A stretch of 64,000 nt of DNA from Desulfobulbaceae bacterium (lineage in GTDB: Bacteria > Desulfobacterota > Desulfobulbia > Desulfobulbales > Desulfocapsaceae), in NCBI GenBank assembly GCA_024636345.1, contig JAGXHG010000007.1:62001-126000 (forward strand), in the 5' to 3' direction. Made by a program: the position numbers and the translations under genes. Below, piece after piece: positions 32,895 through 42,096 of this stretch; the first letter of the stretch is position 1; each line of letters begins with the position of its first letter. Below the pieces are notes generated by a model. That model saw only the letters and a list, made by a program, of their open reading frames with translations. It did no database searches and was not told the origin of the DNA.

Positions 32895-35485
32895 AGAACA
32901 AAGTCTCTCCTTCACAATCTGGCGTCACCGGCCATGGCGGCAATGTCCATGGACTGGCCAGGGAGATGGGCATAGATGTGACCACTCTGCTGGATTTCAG
33001 CGCCAATATTAATCCTCTGGGGCCGCCGGAGTGGCTGCGTCCGCTCATCAGTTCCGAGGTGGCCTCACTGGTTCATTATCCTGATCCTTATGCCGGCAAG
33101 CTGGTGCAAGCCATTGCCGAGCGCTATAAGGTGCCCGAGGAGTCGGTGGTGGTGGCCAACGGCACCACCGAGCTCCTCTATCAGCTGCCGAAACTCCTTG
33201 GCTGCGCCCAGGCCTTGATCCCCTCTCCCTCTTATATCGATTATACCAAGGTGATGGAGCTTGCCGGGATGACCGTTCGTCCCTTCCTGCTCTCAGCCGA
33301 GCGCGAATTCACGCTCCAGCCCCACGAGCTTGCGTCCCTGCTCACGGGCGGCGAACTGGTGGTGATCGGCTCCCCCAATAACCCCACCGGGGCGCTGGTT
33401 GATCCGGAGCAGATCATCCAGCTGGCTAAAGAACATCCGGCCACCCTGTTCCTCATTGATGAGGCCTTTCTTGAATTTGTCGTGGGTGGCAGAAGTGTTG
33501 CCTTGGCCGCCGATAACATCTTGACCCTCCATTCCCTGACCAAGTTCTACGCCATCCCCGGTCTGCGTCTGGGTTTCGGCATCTTTCCTCTGCCCATTGC
33601 CCGTTTGCTGCGCGAGCATCTGCCGCCATGGACCGTCAATACCCTGGCCCAGGCCGTGGGTGTCAGGGCCCTGGCTGATCATGAATATGCAGAGCAGACG
33701 CGGGCCTATTGCCGGGAACTGCGCACAAATCTTGTGCAGGATCTGCAACGTTTTCCCGCCTTGCAGCTCTTTGACTCCGCCGCCAATTATCTACTTCTGC
33801 GACTGGTGGATGGCAGCAATGCCCGGATCCTTGCCGGGCAGCTGCTGGAACGGAAAATCATGATCCGCACCTGCTCCAATTATACCGGGCTTGATGCCAG
33901 CTATTTCCGGATTGCGGTGCGCACGGAGAAGGAAAACAAGCTGCTGCTTTCTGCTTTGTGTGAGATCTTTCTTCCGCAGCCGCCGAAGGTAGTAAAATCA
34001 ATTCCCAAGATGGCGCGCCCCCTGATGTTTCAAGGCACCTCCTCCAATGCCGGCAAGTCGGTGCTCACTGCCGCCCTCTGCCGGATCCTGCTCCAGGACG
34101 GGGTGCGGGTGGCCCCGTTCAAAGCCCAGAACATGTCGCTCAACTCCTTTGTAACCCATGACGGGCTGGAGATGGGAAGGGCACAGGTGGTACAGGCCCA
34201 GGCGGCCCGTCTCGACCCGGACGTGCGCATGAATCCGGTGCTGCTCAAACCCAACTCCGATACCGGCAGTCAGGTTATTGTCCACGGCCGGCCGGTGGGC
34301 AACATGGATGTCATGACCTATCTCCGTTACAAGGAAACGGCCATGCAGGCGGCCCACGCCTCCTATGACAGTCTGGCCGCCGACTACGATGTGATCCTGC
34401 TGGAAGGGGCGGGCTCGCCGGGTGAGGTCAATCTTAAACGGCACGATATCGTCAATATGGGGATGGCCCGCTACGCCCAGGCCCCGGTGCTGCTGGTCGG
34501 CGATATAGACCGGGGCGGGGTCTATGCCTCCTTTGTCGGCACCATGGAGGTGCTGAACGAGTGGGAGAGGGCGCTGGTGGCCGGTTTTGTGGTCAACCGC
34601 TTTCGGGGCCAGGCCTCACTGCTGCAATCGGCCCACGACTATGTGACCGCCCATACCGGCCGCGAGGTGCTGGGGGTGGTTCCCTACCTGAAGAATTTAG
34701 GTATCCCAGAGGAGGATTCGGTCTCCTTCAAGGCGGGTCTCTTTCAGGGCGACAGGCCGGAGGGTGACCTTGTGGAGATTGCCCTGATCAGTTTGCCCCA
34801 TATCTCCAATTTCACCGATATCGAACCCCTGGCCGCCGAACCTGATGTCTTTCTGCGGGTGGTGGAACGGGCGGAGGATCTTGGAAACCCACAGGCTATC
34901 ATCCTGCCCGGCTCCAAGAACGTGATCCATGATCTGGCCGCGCTCAGATCATGCGGCCTGGCTGACGCCATTCAAAGGCTGGCTGCCGAAGGCTGCGAGA
35001 TCATCGGGGTCTGCGGCGGCTATCAGATGCTGGGGACAAGCATCGAAGATCCGCTGGCCATCGAGTCAGACCAGGGTACGATTTCAGGCCTTGGCCTGCT
35101 TCCCATGACCACGGTGCTGGCCGCCGACAAGAGGCTGGTCAGGCAGTCTGGCGTTCATACGGAGTCCGGCCAGCCGGTGCATGGCTACGAGATCCATCAT
35201 GGCCGCTCGCAGACCTACCTGCCGCCAACCCTTGCCTTCACTGATGGAACGGGATGCGGCGCCGTAGATGCCTCGGGCCGGATCTGGGGTAGCTATCTGC
35301 ACGGGATCTTTGATTCCGACCCCTTCCGCCGCTGGTTCATCAACCGCCTGCGCCAGCGTAAGGGACTCTTTCCTCTTCCCGGCATCCCCGTCCCCTATGA
35401 TCTGGAGCCTGCTTTCGACCGCCTGGCCGCAACTGTCCGCGAGAGTGTGGACATGAAGCGAATCTACCAGCTTCTTGGTCTGTGA
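32891..35485 (+). CDS. cobD-cobQ: CobD-CobQ fusion: threonine-phosphate decarboxylase plus cobyric acid synthase
   Basis: 864 residues, two enzymes. Residues 1 to about 365 are a PLP enzyme of the CobD/HisC type: [30 protein letters not shown] and the Schiff-base K218 in [17 protein letters not shown]. It makes (R)-1-amino-2-propanol phosphate. From about 375 is CobQ/CbiP: P-loop GTSSNAGKS (382-390), [21 protein letters not shown], the amidotransferase Cys C708 in [11 protein letters not shown] and EIHHGRS. It amidates corrin carboxylates b, d, e and g. The linker around [15 protein letters not shown] is short. The enzymes act in succession around cobyric acid, so a fusion could channel intermediates. 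Confidence 0.93.
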   Translation: MKNKVSPSQSGVTGHGGNVHGLAREMGIDVTTLLDFSANINPLGPPEWLRPLISSEVASLVHYPDPYAGKLVQAIAERYKVPEESVVVANGTTELLYQLPKLLGCAQALIPSPSYIDYTKVMELAGMTVRPFLLSAEREFTLQPHELASLLTGGELVVIGSPNNPTGALVDPEQIIQLAKEHPATLFLIDEAFLEFVVGGRSVALAADNILTLHSLTKFYAIPGLRLGFGIFPLPIARLLREHLPPWTVNTLAQAVGVRALADHEYAEQTRAYCRELRTNLVQDLQRFPALQLFDSAANYLLLRLVDGSNARILAGQLLERKIMIRTCSNYTGLDASYFRIAVRTEKENKLLLSALCEIFLPQPPKVVKSIPKMARPLMFQGTSSNAGKSVLTAALCRILLQDGVRVAPFKAQNMSLNSFVTHDGLEMGRAQVVQAQAARLDPDVRMNPVLLKPNSDTGSQVIVHGRPVGNMDVMTYLRYKETAMQAAHASYDSLAADYDVILLEGAGSPGEVNLKRHDIVNMGMARYAQAPVLLVGDIDRGGVYASFVGTMEVLNEWERALVAGFVVNRFRGQASLLQSAHDYVTAHTGREVLGVVPYLKNLGIPEEDSVSFKAGLFQGDRPEGDLVEIALISLPHISNFTDIEPLAAEPDVFLRVVERAEDLGNPQAIILPGSKNVIHDLAALRSCGLADAIQRLAAEGCEIIGVCGGYQMLGTSIEDPLAIESDQGTISGLGLLPMTTVLAADKRLVRQSGVHTESGQPVHGYEIHHGRSQTYLPPTLAFTDGTGCGAVDASGRIWGSYLHGIFDSDPFRRWFINRLRQRKGLFPLPGIPVPYDLEPAFDRLAATVRESVDMKRIYQLLGL

Positions 35486-35500
35486 TCATGGCCTTTGATT

Positions 35501-35537
35501 TACCCTATATTGCATATAGAATATGCAATATAGGGTA
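35501..35537. terminator. Perfect 17-bp AT-rich inverted repeat after cobD-cobQ
   Basis: TACCCTATATTGCATAT and its exact complement flank a 3-nt AGA loop, 16 nt past the stop codon. It could end the cobalamin operon, but it is AT-rich and has no clean T-tract, so it may instead be a small insertion or a regulatory hairpin. Confidence 0.55.
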
Positions 35538-35679
35538 ATAAATTAGAGAAAACGGATGGTTTGCCATTGAAACTGAGTGCAAATTTCAATTTTGGTATGA
35601 GTAAGTGTCTACCAAAGCCTGCGAGTCTCATGGCTCATCCGGCGTCGATAGGCTTAACAGATAAGATATGGAGTAGAAA

Positions 35680-36255
35680 TTGATAGAAGAACTGAATATA
35701 CACCTATTCCTATCCATCAATAAATTAGCAAATCAAATTACTTGGGCAGATAGATTTGCAGTTGTAATGGCTGAATATTTGCCATTTTTGTTTATCGCTG
35801 TACTAATATATTTATGGTTTTATCAAAAGGTTGGGGGTAAAAGAATTAGTTTATACGCGGGTTATTCAGCTGTACTCGGTGTTGTATTTAACCTTTTGAT
35901 AACCGTCTTCTATTTTCACCCCAGACCATTTATGGATAAGATTGGCACAACATTAATCAATCATGTGCCGGAAACATCATTTCCTTCGGACCATACAACG
36001 TTTATGCTGTCTGTTGCAACGACCCTATTGATAATTAAAGAAACAAGAAAAATAGGTATTATTCTTTGTTTTTTTGGAATTATAGGAGGGTTGTCGAGAG
36101 TTTTTTGCGGAATTCACTATCCCCTTGATATTTTGGGATCTTTGGCTGTTGCACTTGTCTCCAGTAGTCTTGTCTTAACCTTCAGTACCAAGCTTGAAAT
36201 AATCAATAAATTCATCATCAATGCGTACTCTCAGATAGTCAAAAAAAGATCTTAA
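35680..36255 (+). CDS. PAP2-family membrane phosphatase (undecaprenyl-diphosphatase-like)
   Basis: 191 residues from a TTG with GGAG upstream. Five or so membrane helices. The phosphatase motifs are in order: HPRPF (C1, partial K-x6-RP), PSDHTTF (C2) and SRVFCGIHYPLDILGS (C3, with the catalytic His). It resembles BcrC-type undecaprenyl pyrophosphate phosphatases that recycle the cell-wall lipid carrier. Base composition and codon use are much more AT-rich than in the cobalamin genes just upstream, which hints at separate acquisition. Confidence 0.85.
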   Translation: MIEELNIHLFLSINKLANQITWADRFAVVMAEYLPFLFIAVLIYLWFYQKVGGKRISLYAGYSAVLGVVFNLLITVFYFHPRPFMDKIGTTLINHVPETSFPSDHTTFMLSVATTLLIIKETRKIGIILCFFGIIGGLSRVFCGIHYPLDILGSLAVALVSSSLVLTFSTKLEIINKFIINAYSQIVKKRS

Positions 36256-36291
36256 CTTATTCCTTATTATCCTCACCACTCAAGGCGCCAT

Positions 36292-37134
36292 ATGACTGCT
36301 CCTCGTAAAAACTCTCAGCTCTGCCCGAACTGTCGCGGCCTTATCAGCCGGGACGAAGCCATCTGTCCTTATTGTGGCATCAGGTCTCCAGGTTCCTGGT
36401 GGAAAAACAGTGTGGTCCTCCGCCTGTTTCATGATCCTGATCTTTTTCTCAAGGGCTTGTTCGGCCTCAATATCGCCTTTTTTGTCCTCTCGCTGCTCAT
36501 CAACCCCGGTGGCATGGGCATGGGCATGAGCCCTTTTGGCTTTCTGTCGCCGGACAACCGGAGCCTCCTGCTGCTGGGAGCAACCGGCACCATGCCCATC
36601 GATACTCTGCACCGCTGGTGGACGCTGGTTTCAGCCAGCTATCTGCACGGCAGCATTCTTCATATCATTTTCAACCTCATCGCTCTGCGGCAGGTCGGCC
36701 CGCTGGTTATCCAGGAATACGGTCTTGCCCGGATGTTCATCATCTACACCTTGGGTGGCATCGGCGGTTTTCTGGTCTCTTATCTGGCCGGGGTTCCTTT
36801 TACTATCGGCGCATCGGCCGCGGTTTGCGCCCTGATCGGCGCGGCTCTCTATTACGGGAAAAGCCGGGGCGGCAGCTATGGCCGGCAGGTGTTCCAGCAG
36901 ATCGGCGGCTGGGCTCTGAGTATCTTTGTCTTTGGTCTGCTGGTGCCGGGAATCAACAACTGGGCCCATGGCGGTGGTATGGCAGCGGGCGCCCTCTGCG
37001 GACTGCTTTTCGGTTATCAGGAAAACCGCCGCGAATTACTCAGTCACCGCCTGCTCAGCGTCGCCTGTGCGCTCGGGACAATCCTGATCCTGCTCTGGGC
37101 GGTGGTAACTTCAGTGATCTATCGCTTTTTCTGA
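36292..37134 (+). CDS. Rhomboid intramembrane serine protease with N-terminal zinc ribbon
   Basis: 280 residues. A short N-terminal ribbon (CPNC...CPYC, residues 11-28) precedes the membrane domain. Rhomboid features are clear: H124-x3-N128 (SILHIIFNLIALRQVG), the nucleophile S175 in TIGASAAVCALIG, and the catalytic H226 in NNWAHGGGMAAGA, with about six hydrophobic helices. It should cleave single-span membrane proteins. The GC-rich codon use differs sharply from the AT-rich PAP2 gene 37 nt upstream. Confidence 0.9.
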   Translation: MTAPRKNSQLCPNCRGLISRDEAICPYCGIRSPGSWWKNSVVLRLFHDPDLFLKGLFGLNIAFFVLSLLINPGGMGMGMSPFGFLSPDNRSLLLLGATGTMPIDTLHRWWTLVSASYLHGSILHIIFNLIALRQVGPLVIQEYGLARMFIIYTLGGIGGFLVSYLAGVPFTIGASAAVCALIGAALYYGKSRGGSYGRQVFQQIGGWALSIFVFGLLVPGINNWAHGGGMAAGALCGLLFGYQENRRELLSHRLLSVACALGTILILLWAVVTSVIYRFF

Positions 37135-37632
37135 ATCGTCCAGTAGGTAGGGGACTGTTCACGCTGTTAACATCACGAAAAAAGACGTGGTCTATTGTTC
37201 ATTATTCTCCCCATATGCGACTCCCAAGGTTCCCATCAGTCGGGAGAGGTTCGCTGCTCTCATGGAGCGGTGAGAAACTCCCTCTCCAATGTGAAATGGA
37301 AGTTTCTTGATCCATTTTATCTTGAGTGATCAATGACATATATCCTTCTGCAATAATCAATGATCCGTACATGATTTTTAAATTATATCTCTTTGACTTT
37401 CTGTATTATTTAGCATATTCTTGAAGTAGTAAGATTAAAAATACAGGCAAATATTAAAATAGGCAGACTGCAAAAAGATTCAAATTCCATCCCTATTAAT
37501 TTCGCATATCAATGAACGCAAAAGCTGTTTATGAGAAGATGACCACTTTTCATCTCTTACATTGACAGGACCAAGCGCAAGAGTAAGTGAGTAGCAGGAG
37601 CTGACGCCCTTTCAAGTACCGTAACAAGTGTA

Positions 37633-37780
37633 AGGTTAGGGTACCTTGAAAATTGGTTTTTTTCCCCAAGACCTGCGTTGTTCTGAAAATTTTATCCTCG
37701 GAATATCGACTAGATGCCTGTGGTAAAATTTTCTTCACGCCTTGATCTTAAACAAAAATCCTGATTTTTCAAAGTACCTT
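37633..37780. mobile_element. MITE-like palindromic insertion in copy A
   Basis: 148 bp flanked by a GTA direct repeat (37630-37632 and 37781-37783). The ends are imperfect inverted repeats (GGTACCTTGAAAATTGG / complement of CCTGATTTTTCAAAGTACC), and an inner inverted repeat (GAAAATTTTATCC / GGTAAAATTTTC) makes the whole foldable. The paralogous position in copy B (near 46892) reads straight through as GTGTATTC, an apparent empty site. There is no coding capacity, so any transposition would depend on an enzyme elsewhere. Confidence 0.6.
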
Positions 37781-37849
37781 GTATTCTGATCTGCTGCTTT
37801 AGTAACCAAAAGGTTGAACGTACGTAATAATAATATAATACCCTCAATC

Positions 37850-37955
37850 GGTGCGAGGCCTTCGTGCCGCTTATCGTAGGTGTCAGGCCTGGCCACTGAA
37901 CGGGTTGCAATGACCATGGGTGTAGTATTCAAACAACCCATCATAGGAGTAAATC
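37850..37955 (+). ncRNA. Conserved structured leader, copy A
   Basis: About 106 nt directly before the gene is almost identical to 46960-47065. It starts with a hairpin (GGTGCGAG / TTCGTGCC, 8 bp with G-U pairs, 37850-37868). A later one (ATGGGT / ACCCAT) keeps pairing in the other copy through a G-U change. Strong non-coding conservation and preserved pairing suggest a cis-acting RNA. It matches no riboswitch I know. Confidence 0.5.
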
Positions 37956-38354
37956 ATGAAACGAAAAACGTTAGTGCTTTCTGCTTTGGTAAGTGTCATG
38001 TCAATATCCTCCGCTGGGTTCACGCTTGCAGCTGATCAGGATCGCACGCAGGATCAGATCAAACTTCAAACGCAGGACAAAATTCATACGCCAGACCAGG
38101 ACCAGGATCAAAACCGGATAAGGGACAAAATTCAGGATCCAGATCAGGATAAGGATCAAGATCGGACACGGGACAGGATTCATGATCCAGATCAGGACCA
38201 GGATCAAGACCGGACACGGGACAAGACTCATGATGGTGCTGGAATGGGTTCCAGTAGTGGTGGAACGGGATCCAGTGGTGGTGGAACGGGATCCGGTGGT
38301 AGCGGCATGGGATCTGGTGGTGGGGGCATGGGATCCGGTGGTGGAAATCGCTGA
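37956..38354 (+). CDS. Secreted Asp/Gln-repeat and Gly-rich protein, copy A
   Basis: 132 residues with an AGGAG site. A signal peptide (KTLVLSALVSVMSISSAGFTLAA) is followed by three 16-residue repeats (45-60, 61-76, 77-92) of the type DPDQDQDQDRTRDKTH, then a Gly/Ser/Met tail from about residue 94 (GMGSSSGGTGSSGGGTG and so on). It is highly charged, low-complexity and probably disordered, a plausible periplasmic or extracellular metal-binding or matrix protein; that is inference. Its paralog is 47066-47536, which shares the signal peptide and tail but has a different middle. Confidence 0.75.
   Translation: MKRKTLVLSALVSVMSISSAGFTLAADQDRTQDQIKLQTQDKIHTPDQDQDQNRIRDKIQDPDQDKDQDRTRDRIHDPDQDQDQDRTRDKTHDGAGMGSSSGGTGSSGGGTGSGGSGMGSGGGGMGSGGGNR
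38088..38231 (+). repeat. Three tandem 48-nt repeats in the Asp/Gln protein gene
   Basis: Three in-frame units of 48 nt encode TPDQDQDQNRIRDKIQ, DPDQDKDQDRTRDRIH and DPDQDQDQDRTRDKTH. Nucleotide identity is highest between units 2 and 3, pointing to recent unequal exchange or slippage. Confidence 0.8.
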
Positions 38355-38665
38355 TCCCTACTGAAGAAGAGCTGTTCAGGGTTGGGATTGACACCCATGT
38401 TCTCTTTCCATGGTAAGAGTAACTCATTGTTTCATCGTTAGTTCCTGGGCATAACTCCTCCCAGATAGATATGGGTGGCTTTCCTCTCGCCACATTCAGG
38501 TTCGCTCGCAGATGATGACGGTTGTTAAGACTATGAGCTTTCCTTAGAGCCTCAACAGGGCTTGGTTTTACCAGCCGTCACTGTCTGGGATGAGAATAAT
38601 AGGGGATGGGATGTACTTGGTGTTTTTAGTTTTCTATAAGGGAAAATCAGAAGTTGGGTGTTCCG
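38355..38665 (+). other. Trailer region of copy A
   Basis: Non-coding, and matching the region after the second paralog (from 47537) in several blocks. It ends with the hairpin-bounded element at 38516-38580. No open frame is supported before the convergent acyltransferase gene. Confidence 0.5.
38516..38580 (+). ncRNA. Conserved hairpin-bounded trailer element, copy A
   Basis: TGACGGTTG pairs with CAGCCGTCA across 47 nt (one G-U). Within it GGCTTGG and CCAGCC form a bulged hairpin. The same structure occurs after the second paralog at 47678-47742 with several base changes outside the stems. It could be a terminator-like or regulatory RNA element. Confidence 0.45.
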
Positions 38666-41344
38666 TTACAAGAGCTTGCTTACCAGTTTAATGCCACTGT
38701 CTTCCGGGCTGTTTTCGATGGCGAACCCGAGGCGGCTTACTAACTTAAGCATTCTGTCGTTGTTGTTGAGGATTTCTCCAGTCATGACTTTAAGCCCCTT
38801 TGACCGGGCAGCATCCATCAGGGCTGCCATCAATTTCTGACCAAGCCCCTTGCCACTCATATTATCAGCTACTACCAGGGCAAATTCACAACTTTCTCCA
38901 TCGGGGTTGATCGCAAAGCGAGTCACTCCGATCTCGATATCCACTCCCTGTTCCGTTGTTACCGCAATCAGCGCTATTTCCCGGCTGTAATCGATCTGAG
39001 TAAATCGGACCAGCATCTCGGTGGAGAGATCCTGCAGGGTGTGCATGAAACGGAAATATCTCGATTCCGCAGAAAGATTATGGACGAAGGCCTGTTCGAT
39101 TTCAGCATCTTCAGGCCTGATCGGCCGGATGGTGATATCTTTGCCGTCAGCCAGTTGATGGTGACTCATCAGGTGGGACGGATAGGGATAGATCGCCATA
39201 TGGGCGTAGCGGTCGGTGTTGGGTGGTCGGTACGCCAGGACCACCCGCGCATCAGCAGCAAGAGCACCGTTTTCATCGACGATTAAGGGGTTGATATCCA
39301 TTTCCTTGAGCAGAGGAAGTTCGCAGACCATCTCTGAGACACGCAGCAGAATACTTTCCAGGGCCTCAATATTGACTGGCGGCATGTGGCGGAATTGGCC
39401 GAGCATTTTGGCGACATCGGTTCGCTGGATCAGGTCCTTGGCCAAAAACGAGTTGAGCGGAGGGAGTGCCACAGAGTGATCTCCCATGACCTCAACCATG
39501 GTCCCCCCGGCCCCAAAGGTGATCACCGGACCAAATACCTGGTCATTGCTCACTCCCACCATCAATTCACGACCGTTCGGCTTGACGATCATCGGTTCGA
39601 TGGCAATACCGTCCAGAGCCGCGTTTGGCTGGTGGAGGCGAACCTCGTCAATGATTTCCTGATACGCTGCTCGCACGGCCTGGGCGTTGCCAATATTGAG
39701 CCTGACACCACCGGTATCGGTTTTATGCGAAATGTCCTGGGAGTTGATCTTCATTGCCACCGGGTAACCTGACTGCTCGGCAATCAGTAAGGCCTCGTTG
39801 GGGCTTCGGGCGACCATGGTGCTTGCCACCGGTATATGGAAGGCCGAAAGCAGCGCTTTGGATTCCATTTCGCTCAGTACCATGCGGCGCTCAAGCAGCG
39901 CGGCGTCGATGATCATGCGTGCACCCTCCACATCGGGTTCCAGATGATGGGACAAGGGGCCGGGCATCTGTTTAAGGAGCTTTTGGTTCTGGGTGTAGGC
40001 AGAGAGGTATGAGAAAACTTCTACTGCTGGTTCCGGAGTGCGAAAATGTGGTTTCCTGGCCTGAGCAAAAGCGGCGCGGGCTTCGACAACCTGGCTTTCT
40101 CCCATCCAGCAGACGAGAAGGGGCTTGCTGCTCTTGCTTGACAGCTCGATAACCACCATGGCCGATTCCAGCGGTTTGGTCATGGCCTGCGGCGTCAGGA
40201 TGACCAGGACGCCATCGACATTGGGGTCATCAAGACAGGCCTTCACCGCCAGCTGATAGCGGTCTGCCTGGGCATCACCGATGATGTCCACCGGATTTCC
40301 GTGCGACCAGCTTGGCGGCAGCGACTGGTTGAGGTGGTCGATGGTTGCCTCAGACAGCGTTGCAATGACGACTCCCAGGTCGGACGCCCGGTCAGTGGCC
40401 ATGACACCGGGACCGCCGCCATTAGTGACTATGGCCAAGCGGTTTCCTACCGGACGGAAACCGGCCGACATGGCCTTGGCAGCGACAAACATCTGGGTGA
40501 TGGTCTGCACCCGCACCACGCCGGCCCGACGGATGGCCGCATCGAAGACATCGTCCGCACCCACAAGCGACGCAGTATGGGTGTGTGCGGCCTTGGAGCC
40601 TGAGGTATGGCGTCCTACCTTGACCAGGATTACCGGTTTGATGCGGGCAGCGGCACGGATGGCGCTCATGAAGCTTCGGGGTTTGCGGATGCCTTCAATA
40701 TAGAGCAGGATACTTTTGGTGGTGCTATCGGTCAGCAGGTAGTCAAGGATTTCGCCAAAGTCCACATCGGCGGAGGAGCCGAGGGAGACAAGGGTCGAAA
40801 ATCCGACGTCGTTACTCTGCGCCCAGTCGAGAATCGCAGTGCAGAGGGTGCCCGATTGGGAAACGAAGGCCAGATTACCGCCATTGATTCCGCCTTTGTT
40901 GAAGGTGGCATTGAGGCCAAGCGATGGCCGCATCAGGCCCAGACAGTTGGGGCCGATCATGCGGATTCCGTACTGCTGGGCCTTCTTGATTATTTCCTCT
41001 TCCAGGGCCAGCCCTGCGGCGCCTGACTCTCCAAACCCGGCGGTGAGGATCACGGCAGCCTTGACCCCATGTTGGCCGCATTCATCAATGAGCGTCGGGA
41101 CCGACTGGGGTGGGGTGGCGATAACCGCTAGATCAACAGGCTGACCAACGGAGGAAATCGAAGGGTATGCCTTTTGGCCCTGAACGGTCTGGTGGCTGGG
41201 GTTGATTGCATAAATATTGCCTTGAAAGGCGCTGTTGAGCAGGTTGGCGAAAACGACCTGCCCGACCGTATCTATTCGGTCGCTGGCACCAAACACGGCA
41301 ACGGATTGGGGCTCGAAAAGCGAGCTGAGATAATGTTTGCCCAT
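38666..41344 (-). CDS. PatZ/Pka-type protein acyltransferase (acyl-CoA synthetase-like plus GNAT)
   Basis: 892 residues. The order is CoA-binding domain (PQSVAVFGASDRIDTVG), succinyl-CoA ligase-like domains (FVSQSGTLCTAIL; NGGGPGVMATD), an ATP-grasp domain (HKTDTGGVRLNI; VFGPVITFGAGGTMVE) and a C-terminal GNAT (from about residue 725: ITIRPIRPEDAE; DNMSGKGLGQKLM acetyl-CoA loop). This is the layout of bacterial lysine acetyltransferases such as PatZ/YfiQ, which acetylate and inactivate acyl-CoA synthetases. Whether the ligase part keeps ADP-forming activity is not clear from sequence. It faces the Asp/Gln protein gene. Confidence 0.88.
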   Translation of the reverse strand: MGKHYLSSLFEPQSVAVFGASDRIDTVGQVVFANLLNSAFQGNIYAINPSHQTVQGQKAYPSISSVGQPVDLAVIATPPQSVPTLIDECGQHGVKAAVILTAGFGESGAAGLALEEEIIKKAQQYGIRMIGPNCLGLMRPSLGLNATFNKGGINGGNLAFVSQSGTLCTAILDWAQSNDVGFSTLVSLGSSADVDFGEILDYLLTDSTTKSILLYIEGIRKPRSFMSAIRAAARIKPVILVKVGRHTSGSKAAHTHTASLVGADDVFDAAIRRAGVVRVQTITQMFVAAKAMSAGFRPVGNRLAIVTNGGGPGVMATDRASDLGVVIATLSEATIDHLNQSLPPSWSHGNPVDIIGDAQADRYQLAVKACLDDPNVDGVLVILTPQAMTKPLESAMVVIELSSKSSKPLLVCWMGESQVVEARAAFAQARKPHFRTPEPAVEVFSYLSAYTQNQKLLKQMPGPLSHHLEPDVEGARMIIDAALLERRMVLSEMESKALLSAFHIPVASTMVARSPNEALLIAEQSGYPVAMKINSQDISHKTDTGGVRLNIGNAQAVRAAYQEIIDEVRLHQPNAALDGIAIEPMIVKPNGRELMVGVSNDQVFGPVITFGAGGTMVEVMGDHSVALPPLNSFLAKDLIQRTDVAKMLGQFRHMPPVNIEALESILLRVSEMVCELPLLKEMDINPLIVDENGALAADARVVLAYRPPNTDRYAHMAIYPYPSHLMSHHQLADGKDITIRPIRPEDAEIEQAFVHNLSAESRYFRFMHTLQDLSTEMLVRFTQIDYSREIALIAVTTEQGVDIEIGVTRFAINPDGESCEFALVVADNMSGKGLGQKLMAALMDAARSKGLKVMTGEILNNNDRMLKLVSRLGFAIENSPEDSGIKLVSKLL

Positions 41345-41880
41345 TGTTTACTCGCAGGAAAAAATTAATTCATAATGCTAAACATAAAAATACCATATGT
41401 ATATCAGTATCAAAATTTCGGAGGATATTGAAGGAGTATTCTCATGGCCCAACAGTGAGCGATGGTGAATATTTGCCTGGGGCAGGAAGGGACGAAGGAG
41501 ATTATTGACGTGCCATAGACCTTTCTTCTAAGAACATGAACGTGTCTTTTTCCCAGCCGACCGTCGTTAAAATAAGAAAAATTCTCTTTAAATATCCAAT
41601 TATTATGGGATGTGGAACCGAGTGAATGAAAAAATAGTTGTGGGATGCTTCTGGTTATCTTCCCGAAATTACATAAGATTATTCAAAGTCGACAACAGAG
41701 CACGCACTCCAGTCTCTAATATTAAGTCAGCTATCATATATTTCACCTTCAGTTTTTCTAATCTACACGATAGAGTATTATAAAGGTCTGTTGTATCAAT
41801 TTGCCTGCAACAAACCAAGTAACGTTCAAAAGGTTGTGTATTCAGTAAAAGTTCCCCAAACCTTAACCAAGGAGAATATC
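41345..41880. other. Long intergenic region between acyltransferase and dodecin genes
   Basis: 536 bases without a supportable gene. A GGAG-preceded ATG at 41443 runs only to a TGA after four codons and then a TAG. The divergent promoters of the two flanking genes must lie here. No repeat or RNA was recognised. Confidence 0.4.
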
Positions 41881-42096
41881 ATGTCTAAGAGTGTTTACAA
41901 AATAATCGAAATGGTCGGATCAAGCCCGGATTCATGGGAAGATGCTACCAAGAATGCCGTCAATGCCGCCGGACTGAGCCTGCGTGACCTGCGCATTGCA
42001 GAAGTTGTTACCCTCGATATGAAAATTGGTGAGGATGGCAAAGGAACCATCTTTCGGGCACGAGTGAAACTCTCTTTCAAACTCCTTTCCGATTAA
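41881..42096 (+). CDS. Dodecin, flavin-binding protein
   Basis: 71 residues from an ATG with AAGGAG; the frame extends upstream but without homology. SVYKIIEMVGSSPDSWEDATKNAV and the central RIAEVVTLDMKI match the dodecin beta-alpha-beta-beta fold that assembles into a hollow dodecamer binding flavins (or CoA) in pairs. The usual aromatic flavin-stacking Trp is present (W18). It likely buffers free FMN or riboflavin. Monocistronic. Confidence 0.93.
   Translation: MSKSVYKIIEMVGSSPDSWEDATKNAVNAAGLSLRDLRIAEVVTLDMKIGEDGKGTIFRARVKLSFKLLSD

Larger units (their letters stand above)
37135..37955. other. Long non-coding stretch upstream of the first Asp/Gln-rich protein gene
   Basis: No gene is supported. 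From about 37.21 kb most of the sequence aligns, with gaps, to 46.59-47.06 kb; it contains the MITE-like insert (37633-37780) and the structured leader (from 37850), annotated separately. A TTGAAC / TATAAT-like pair near 37813-37840 may be the promoter. Confidence 0.5.
37215..38590 (+). repeat. Duplicated unit, copy A (pairs with 46590-47755)
   Basis: The same succession of non-coding leader, small secreted-protein gene and non-coding trailer occurs twice in direct orientation, about 9.3 kb apart. Near-identical blocks include CTCTTTGACTTTCTGTATTA, the stretch around CCACTGAACGGGTTGCAATG, the first twelve codons of the gene, and trailer blocks such as ACCAGCCGTCACTGTC. Divergence elsewhere shows the duplication is not recent. 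Boundaries are approximate, set by where I lose the match by eye. Confidence 0.75.

Noticed and set aside
37880-37930. GGCCACTGAACGGG in the leader as part of a cobalamin riboswitch
   Set aside because: Only the CCACTG part of the core fits; the B12 box and the other conserved blocks are absent and the gene has no cobalamin link.
38516-38580. Integron attC site
   Set aside because: The GTTRRRY and RYYYAAC core sites are not met in both copies and there is no integrase or cassette array.
41443-41515. Short frame ATG-GCC-CAA-CAG-TGA... as a second UGA-containing gene
   Set aside because: It ends at a TAG after some 25 codons, has no homology and no hairpin like that of the rhodanese.
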